Shown piece by piece: positions 12,501 through 17,252 of a stretch of 17,252 bases of DNA. This DNA comes from Lishizhenia sp. (lineage in GTDB: Bacteria > Bacteroidota > Bacteroidia > Flavobacteriales_D > Crocinitomicaceae). The notes beneath the pieces were generated by a model. It was not told where the DNA came from. It searched no databases and saw nothing but the letters and a program-made list of their open reading frames with translations. Both the position numbers and the translations under genes were made by a program. The first letter of the stretch is position 1. Each line of letters starts with the position of its first letter. Location: the NCBI GenBank assembly GCA_007117055.1, contig SKHH01000241.1, positions 1-17,252 of the forward strand. The letters run 5' to 3'.

Positions 12501-13763
12501 ATGGGTAGTAAATTGATAATTCTATTAGTAATTGTTTTAGGCGTTATCGCAATTGCACAGTTGGTTCGTGTGAATGAGTTAACAGCGAAACATACCAACA
12601 GAAAAGACAGTGATGTTCCTCACCGTGACAACATTTTGAATGCAAATTTAATGTTGGTGTTTATGATTGCGTTTTATGCGTCTTTCATCTGGTTAATGTT
12701 GAAATATGGCTTTACAGGTTTAGGACCAGCGGCTTCAACACACGGAGTAGAAACAGATTGGTTATTAAATCTTAATTTCGTAATAATTATTGCAGTATTT
12801 TTCCTCACAAATACATTGTTGTTTGTGTTTGCATGGAAGTACGTTAAGCGTCCAGGAGTAAAGGCGTATTTCTATCCGCACAACAATAAGTTGGAAATGG
12901 TTTGGACAGTAATTCCTGCTGCGGTTCTTGCTGTAATTATTATTTTAGGTTTAAGATCCTGGAATGAAATTACTTCGGAGGCGTCACCTGAAGCTGAGAA
13001 TGTGGAAATATATAGTTATCAATTTGGTTGGACAGCAAGATACTCTGGTATGGACAATGTATTGGGTGATTTTGATTACAAATTGACGACAGCGGACAAT
13101 CAGTATGGAATCGTGACTAGAGCAAACATTGAAAATGCTTTACATATGATGCGTGTTGGAGGTCCTGGAGAAGAAGGTATTCAATTAATTGAGCAACGAT
13201 TGAATGATGAAACACGGGTTATTGCTAGACAAGATCGTAAGAGCTTGGAAAAAAACTTAGGTAGAAAACAGCGTATGGTTCGTTTATTAGAGCAGATAGA
13301 GGCAACATATAATGACTCATTGGATGCCTATGCAAATAATGACATAATTGTTCCTGATAGCTTATTCTTGTTGAAAGGGCAAAACTATAATTTCTCTTTT
13401 AGATCTAAAGATGTTATTCACAGTGCTTATTTCCCTCATTTTAGAGCTCAAATGAATACGGTGCCAGGAATGACAACTTACTTCAAATTTCAACCAATTT
13501 ATACAACTAATGAAATGAGAGATAAGATGAACAATTCAAACTTTGAATATATATTGTTGTGTAATAAAATTTGTGGTGGTTCTCACTACAAAATGAAAAT
13601 GGCTGTCAAAGTATTAGGTCCTGAGGATTATTTGAATTGGCAGAAAACCAAAATGACATATGATGGTTCACCATGGTTGGATTTTTCAGATGCTGAAAGA
13701 GCTACCAAAGAAGCGGAATTATTAGAGAAGTATCAAGCAATAGCGGCTTCTGTAGAAGGTTAA
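12501..13763 (+). CDS. coxB: Cytochrome c oxidase subunit II (CuA subunit), enlarged form
   Basis: This is a 420-residue subunit that takes electrons into the oxidase through CuA. The classic two-helix anchor is at about 88-115 and 131-153. It is preceded by two further hydrophobic segments at about 4-21 and 48-69, giving four in all. The periplasmic cupredoxin domain contains a 'YQFGW' strand at 173-177, with Trp177 matching the electron-entry Trp. CuA ligands are His307, Cys354, Cys358, His362 and Met365. The position usually Glu between the two Cys is Lys356. Between the first cupredoxin strand and the next core strand (about 183-282) lies an insert of roughly 65 residues beyond usual length, mostly charged and helical (about 240-275). 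No fused cytochrome c domain is present, so the donor must be ActA/ActE or a separate cytochrome. The gap to coxA is 40 bp. Confidence 0.93.
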   Translation: MGSKLIILLVIVLGVIAIAQLVRVNELTAKHTNRKDSDVPHRDNILNANLMLVFMIAFYASFIWLMLKYGFTGLGPAASTHGVETDWLLNLNFVIIIAVFFLTNTLLFVFAWKYVKRPGVKAYFYPHNNKLEMVWTVIPAAVLAVIIILGLRSWNEITSEASPEAENVEIYSYQFGWTARYSGMDNVLGDFDYKLTTADNQYGIVTRANIENALHMMRVGGPGEEGIQLIEQRLNDETRVIARQDRKSLEKNLGRKQRMVRLLEQIEATYNDSLDAYANNDIIVPDSLFLLKGQNYNFSFRSKDVIHSAYFPHFRAQMNTVPGMTTYFKFQPIYTTNEMRDKMNNSNFEYILLCNKICGGSHYKMKMAVKVLGPEDYLNWQKTKMTYDGSPWLDFSDAERATKEAELLEKYQAIAASVEG

Positions 13764-13803
13764 GTAGTATAATTAGACATTAAGTAAATTAAAATAGAAT
13801 AAA

Positions 13804-15600
13804 ATGGCAGCAGTAGCGCACGATGGACATCACGATCACGATCATCACGAAGAAAGTTTTGTGTCAAAGTATATCTTTAGCCAAGACCACAAGATGATTG
13901 GTAAGCAGTTTTTATTAACTGCTACTTTTATGGGACTTGTAGCCATGATGCTTTCGATATTTTTTCGAATTCAATTGGCTTGGCCTGGAGAGTCTTCGGA
14001 TTTTCTGAATTTATTTTTAGGAGATCGATGGGCTCCGGATGGAGTTTTGAATCAAGATATGTACTTGGGATTAGTTACGATTCATGGTACGATTATGGTC
14101 TTCTTCTTATTAACTGGTGGTTTATCTGGAACCTTTTCTAACTTATTAATTCCATTACAAATTGGAGCGAGAGATATGGCTTCAGGATTCTTAAACATGC
14201 TTTCTTTTTGGATGTTTTTCTTGTCCTCTATCATTATGTTTATCTCGTTGTTTGTTGAATCGGGTCCTGCGATGTCTGGTTGGACAATTTACCCTCCACT
14301 TTCTGCATTACCCCAAGCGGTCTCTGGTTCGGGAATGGGTATGAATCTTTGGTTGACGTCAATGGCGATTTTCATTGCTTCTTCTTTAATTGGTTCTTTG
14401 AATTATATCGTTACCGTAATTAACCTTAGAACGAAAGGAATGAGCATGACAAGAATGCCATTAACGATTTGGGCGTTTTTAGTTACAGCTATCTTAGGGG
14501 TTTTGTCTTTCCCTGTTTTACTTTCTGCTGTACTTTTATTAATTATGGACAGAACCATGGGAACATCGTTCTATCTTAGTGAAATTATTGTAGGAGGTGA
14601 AATGTTGGATAATGTGGGAGGTTCTCCAATTTTGTATCAGCATTTGTTTTGGTTCTTAGGTCACCCTGAGGTATATATTGTATTGTTACCAGCATTAGGT
14701 TTAAGTTCAGAAATTATTTCAACTAATTCACGTAAACCTATCTTTGGTTACCGTGCGATGATTGGATCGATACTCGCTATTGGATTCTTATCATTTATTG
14801 TGTGGGGTCACCACATGTTTGTTACAGGTATGAGTCCTTTCTTAGGTTCAGTATTCGTATTTACAACACTGTTGATTGCTATTCCTTCTGCGGTAAAGGT
14901 ATTTAACTACTTAACCACTTTGTGGAAAGGTTCTATCGTATATACACCAGCAATGTTGTTTGCTGTTGGTCTCGTTTCTACATTTATTACGGGTGGTGTT
15001 ACTGGAATTATTTTAGCAGATTCAGCTTTAGACATTGCTGTTCACGATACTTATTTTGTGGTAGCTCACTTCCATATTGTAATGGGTATGTCAGCGGTGT
15101 TTGGAATGTTTGCGGGTGTCTATCATTGGTTCCCTAAAATGTTTGGTAAGTTGATGAATAATCGTCTAGGTTATGTTCACTTCTGGATAACTATCGTAGG
15201 CGCTTACGGTGTGTTTTTCCCAATGCATTTTGTTGGACTAGCTGGAGCACCACGTAGGTATTATGATTATTCGGTTTATGAAGGTTTCAACGTCGATTCA
15301 TATAATATGATGATGGATTTGAATGTGATTATTTCGGTCTTTGCAATCATTGCAGCATTTGGTCAAATAGCTTTTCTTTATAATTTCTTTTATAGCATTT
15401 TCAGAGGGCAGCGTGCTCCACAAAATCCATGGAATTCGAATACGCTTGAATGGACTACTCCTGTAGAGCATATTCATGGAAACTGGCCTGGTGAATTACC
15501 AACGGTGCACAGATGGCCGTATGACTATTCGAAGCCAGGTATGGATAAAGATTTTATTCCTCAAACAACTCCATTAATGGAGGGAGAGGAAGAACACTAA
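13804..15600 (+). CDS. coxA: Cytochrome c oxidase subunit I, A-type heme-copper oxidase
   Basis: This 598-residue catalytic subunit with about twelve membrane helices reduces oxygen to water and pumps protons. Ligands are visible by family pattern: His94 and His424 for the low-spin heme, His422 for the high-spin heme, and His287, His336 and His337 for CuB. Tyr291 sits in the His-Pro-Glu-Val-Tyr motif for the His-Tyr crosslink. Glu289 plus Asp124 and Asn131 mark a D-channel, and Lys365 (with Ser362) a K-channel, so it is an A1-type enzyme. Residues 5-17 form a His/Asp-rich cytoplasmic N-terminal stretch. The C-terminal region after the last helix (about 535-598) is a hydrophilic tail rich in Trp-Pro, ending acidic. 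Downstream there is no subunit III gene; the operon ends at a hairpin terminator. Confidence 0.96.
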   Translation: MAAVAHDGHHDHDHHEESFVSKYIFSQDHKMIGKQFLLTATFMGLVAMMLSIFFRIQLAWPGESSDFLNLFLGDRWAPDGVLNQDMYLGLVTIHGTIMVFFLLTGGLSGTFSNLLIPLQIGARDMASGFLNMLSFWMFFLSSIIMFISLFVESGPAMSGWTIYPPLSALPQAVSGSGMGMNLWLTSMAIFIASSLIGSLNYIVTVINLRTKGMSMTRMPLTIWAFLVTAILGVLSFPVLLSAVLLLIMDRTMGTSFYLSEIIVGGEMLDNVGGSPILYQHLFWFLGHPEVYIVLLPALGLSSEIISTNSRKPIFGYRAMIGSILAIGFLSFIVWGHHMFVTGMSPFLGSVFVFTTLLIAIPSAVKVFNYLTTLWKGSIVYTPAMLFAVGLVSTFITGGVTGIILADSALDIAVHDTYFVVAHFHIVMGMSAVFGMFAGVYHWFPKMFGKLMNNRLGYVHFWITIVGAYGVFFPMHFVGLAGAPRRYYDYSVYEGFNVDSYNMMMDLNVIISVFAIIAAFGQIAFLYNFFYSIFRGQRAPQNPWNSNTLEWTTPVEHIHGNWPGELPTVHRWPYDYSKPGMDKDFIPQTTPLMEGEEEH

Positions 15601-15621
15601 TTGAATTTTGTTTTTAGTTTT

Positions 15622-15652
15622 AAAGTCCCTGCAAGTTTTGTAGGGACTTTTT
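15622..15652 (+). terminator. Rho-independent terminator after coxA
   Basis: AAAGTCCCT at 15622-15630 pairs perfectly with AGGGACTTT at 15642-15650. The stem continues inward through a G-U, a C-G and two A-U pairs, leaving a 3-nt loop: about 13 pairs in total. The 3' arm runs into a T-rich end. It lies 22 bp after the coxA stop codon and closes the respiratory operon. Confidence 0.88.
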
Positions 15653-15683
15653 GTCTTATATTACTTTAATATCAATAAATTTA
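15648..15683 (+). promoter_or_regulatory. Possible promoter of ruvB-queG
   Basis: TTTTTG at 15648-15653, partly the terminator T-tract, could act as the -33 element. TAAATTTA at 15676-15683, 22 nt later, differs from the TAnnTTTG -7 consensus only at the last base. Transcription would start about 15 nt before the ruvB ATG. A GGAAGG at 15689-15694 lies 12 nt before the ATG. The match is imperfect, but a promoter is needed here because the upstream operon terminates. Confidence 0.35.
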
Positions 15684-15706
15684 CATTCGGAAGGACGAAA
15701 CGATAT

Positions 15707-16729
15707 ATGGAAGAAGAAGATTTTGATTATAGGAGTGATATAAGTTCGAAAGATGCTGAATTAGATAAGGTACTTCGTCCGAAAGTACTATCTGATTTCA
15801 CAGGCCAAAAAAAGGTCGTGGATAATTTGCAAATTTTTGTAGCTGCCACGAAACAACGAAACGAACCGTTAGACCACGTATTGTTGCATGGCCCTCCTGG
15901 TTTGGGTAAAACAACTCTTGCAAACATTATTGCCAATGAATTAGGTGTTGGATTTAAAGTTACTTCTGGTCCAGTTCTCGATAAGCCAGGTGACCTTGCT
16001 GGTTTACTAACGAATTTAGAAGAAGGTGATGTTTTGTTTATTGACGAGATCCACCGTTTAAGTCCTGTTATTGAAGAATATTTGTATTCTGCAATGGAAG
16101 ATTATGTTATCGATATTATGATCGATTCTGGTCCAAATGCACGCACTGTACAAATTGCGTTGAATCCTTTTACCTTAATTGGTGCAACAACTCGATCAGG
16201 TTTGCTTACAGCACCATTGCGAGCTAGGTTTGGAATAAATGCCAGATTGCAGTATTATAATGCTAAGACCTTAACATTGATAGTTGAACGTTCTAGTCAT
16301 TTATTAGGTATTGTTATTTCTCCAGAGGCTGCATTTGAAATAGCAGGAAGAAGCAGAGGAACACCCCGTATAGCTAATGCTTTATTACGAAGAGTAAGAG
16401 ACTTTGCTCAAATAAAGGGAGATGGCACCATAACATTAGCGATTACAAATATTGCGCTAGAGGCGCTTAATGTAGACACCAATGGATTGGATGAAATGGA
16501 TAATCGCATTTTATCCACCTTGATTGATAAGTTTGCTGGAGGACCTGTGGGATTGTCAACATTGGCCACAGCTGTCGGTGAAAATGCAGGAACAATTGAA
16601 GAGGTATATGAGCCTTTCTTAATTCAAGAGGGGTTTTTAATTCGAACTCCTAGAGGGCGTAAAGTCACCCCAAAAGCCTTTGATCATTTAGGAAAAAATA
16701 TGGGGCCAGTACAAGGTGGTTTGTTTTAA
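15707..16729 (+). CDS. ruvB: RuvB, Holliday-junction branch-migration ATPase
   Basis: This 340-residue AAA+ motor of the RuvAB complex drives branch migration of Holliday junctions in recombination and repair. Order seen: N-terminal 'LRPKVLSDFTGQ' (23-34); Walker A GPPGLGKTT starting at 62; Walker B with Asp-Glu-Ile-His at 113-116; sensor 1 'GATTRSG' at about 159-165; and the arginine-finger segment 'APLRARFGI' at about 169-177. The small ATPase domain follows. A C-terminal winged-helix DNA-binding domain ends with 'RTPRGRKVT' at about 313-321. The length and all motifs are complete. It follows the respiratory terminator, so it belongs to a separate transcription unit, and its stop overlaps the start codon of queG by one base. 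Confidence 0.97.
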   Translation: MEEEDFDYRSDISSKDAELDKVLRPKVLSDFTGQKKVVDNLQIFVAATKQRNEPLDHVLLHGPPGLGKTTLANIIANELGVGFKVTSGPVLDKPGDLAGLLTNLEEGDVLFIDEIHRLSPVIEEYLYSAMEDYVIDIMIDSGPNARTVQIALNPFTLIGATTRSGLLTAPLRARFGINARLQYYNAKTLTLIVERSSHLLGIVISPEAAFEIAGRSRGTPRIANALLRRVRDFAQIKGDGTITLAITNIALEALNVDTNGLDEMDNRILSTLIDKFAGGPVGLSTLATAVGENAGTIEEVYEPFLIQEGFLIRTPRGRKVTPKAFDHLGKNMGPVQGGLF

Positions 16730-17252
16730 TGAATAAAGTTCAAGTACAGAGCAATACTCAAAAAATTAAGTTGAAAGCCCAAGAGCTGGGTTTCTTTTAT
16801 TGTGGTATCTCAAAAGCTACTTTTTTAGAGGAGGAAGCGCCACGTTTGGCGAATTGGCTCAAAGAAAATCGAAATGGTGAAATGAAATACATGGAAAATC
16901 ATTTCGATAAACGTCTTGACCCTAGAATTCTTGTTCCTGGGGCTAAATCTGTGGTTTCACTGTTGTTAAATTATTACACAGAAAAGAAGCAAGAGGACAG
17001 TGAAGCGCCAAAAATTTCTCAATATGCCTACGGAGAAGACTATCATTTTGTTATTAAACGAAAATTAAAAACACTATACAATTATATTCACGAAGAAATA
17101 GGAGATGTAGATGGACGTGTTTTTGTTGATTCAGCCCCAGTTATGGATAAGGCATGGGCGGCAAAAAGTGGTTTAGGATGGATAGGAAAAAACACCAATT
17201 TGATTCACCCCAATCATGGCTCATTCTTTTTTATAGCCGAGTTAATTCTTGA
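16729..17252 (+). CDS. queG: Epoxyqueuosine reductase QueG (3'-partial)
   Basis: The first 174 residues are present; the gene runs off the window. QueG is the cobalamin- and iron-sulfur-dependent enzyme that converts epoxyqueuosine to queuosine in tRNA, the last step of queuosine synthesis. Family features visible are an N-terminal helix with 'LGFFYCGIS' (20-28) and the 'YAYGEDYH' segment at about 99-106. The strongly conserved stretch at about 132-160 contains Asp134 in 'VDSAP', then 'KAWAAKSGLGWIGKN'. Asp134 corresponds by context to the acid residue implicated in catalysis in studied QueG proteins. The twin [4Fe-4S] ferredoxin-type Cys motifs, expected after about residue 180, lie beyond the window. 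The ATG overlaps the ruvB stop (TAATG), so the two are translationally coupled. Confidence 0.92.
   Translation, partial: MNKVQVQSNTQKIKLKAQELGFFYCGISKATFLEEEAPRLANWLKENRNGEMKYMENHFDKRLDPRILVPGAKSVVSLLLNYYTEKKQEDSEAPKISQYAYGEDYHFVIKRKLKTLYNYIHEEIGDVDGRVFVDSAPVMDKAWAAKSGLGWIGKNTNLIHPNHGSFFFIAELIL

Larger units (their letters stand above)
3740..15600 (+). other. Respiratory operon actABCDEF-coxB-coxA
   Basis: Eight genes lie head to tail on one strand with gaps of 31, 34, 7, 6, 26, 35 and 40 bp and no terminator-like hairpin between them. A promoter-like region precedes the first gene and a strong hairpin terminator follows the last. The set encodes a full six-subunit alternative complex III (menaquinol:cytochrome c oxidoreductase) plus the two core subunits of its terminal oxidase. 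This order is the usual one in Bacteroidota, where an ACIII-aa3 supercomplex has been purified from Flavobacterium johnsoniae. Oxidase subunits III/IV, heme O/A synthases and Cu chaperones are not in this operon and must be elsewhere. Confidence 0.85.

Noticed and set aside
12501..12560. First hydrophobic segment of CoxB as a plain signal peptide
   Set aside because: It lacks a convincing cleavage site after the hydrophobic core (the following residues are Gln-Leu-Val-Arg-Val-Asn-Glu), so I treat it as a membrane helix. Cleavage is not fully excluded.
1..17252. CRISPR array, insertion sequence, prophage, tRNA or rRNA
   Set aside because: No regularly spaced repeats, transposase or integrase genes, terminal inverted repeats, or structural RNA signatures were seen. 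Gene density and composition are even throughout.

Overview
The window comes from a low-GC member of the Bacteroidota, most likely of Flavobacteriales type. Three things point there. The respiratory operon has the Bacteroidota order actABCDEF-coxB-coxA. There is an outer-membrane protein of the DUF5723 type. The recognisable promoter element is the Bacteroidota -7 box (TAnnTTTG), and most start codons lack a strong Shine-Dalgarno sequence. This lineage call is an inference from gene content.

Region by region: 1-2660 (+) holds the 3' part of a gene for a large beta-rich, probably secreted protein, followed 20 bp later by a DUF5723-like outer-membrane beta-barrel protein. 2675-3560 (-) is a two-gene unit: a small conserved-looking helical protein of unknown function, whose end overlaps the start of a GNAT acetyltransferase by 14 bp. 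3561-3739 is a divergent intergenic region with promoter-like and operator-like structure. 3740-15600 (+) is one uninterrupted respiratory operon: the six subunits of alternative complex III (ActA-F), then subunits II and I of an aa3-type cytochrome c oxidase. A strong hairpin terminator closes it at about 15622-15652. 15707-17252 (+) starts a housekeeping unit: ruvB (Holliday-junction helicase motor) overlapping the 5' part of queG (epoxyqueuosine reductase), which runs off the window.

How the genes work together: ActC/ActF with ActB oxidise menaquinol and pass electrons through iron-sulfur clusters in ActB to the c-type hemes of ActA and ActE. Electrons then go to the CuA centre of CoxB and the binuclear centre of CoxA, where oxygen is reduced and protons are pumped. 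Because both complexes are in one operon and ActA carries an extra fused monoheme cytochrome c domain, electrons may pass within a supercomplex without a soluble cytochrome c. No separate soluble cytochrome c gene is present here, nor are oxidase subunits III/IV or heme-insertion factors.

I did not find a clearly new system. The points most worth a second look are the six-heme ActA fusion, the enlarged CoxB (two extra N-terminal membrane helices, a long helical insert and a Lys in the CuA loop), the histidine-rich tails on ActB and CoxA, the structured regulatory region upstream of actA, and the unrecognised helical protein that overlaps the acetyltransferase.
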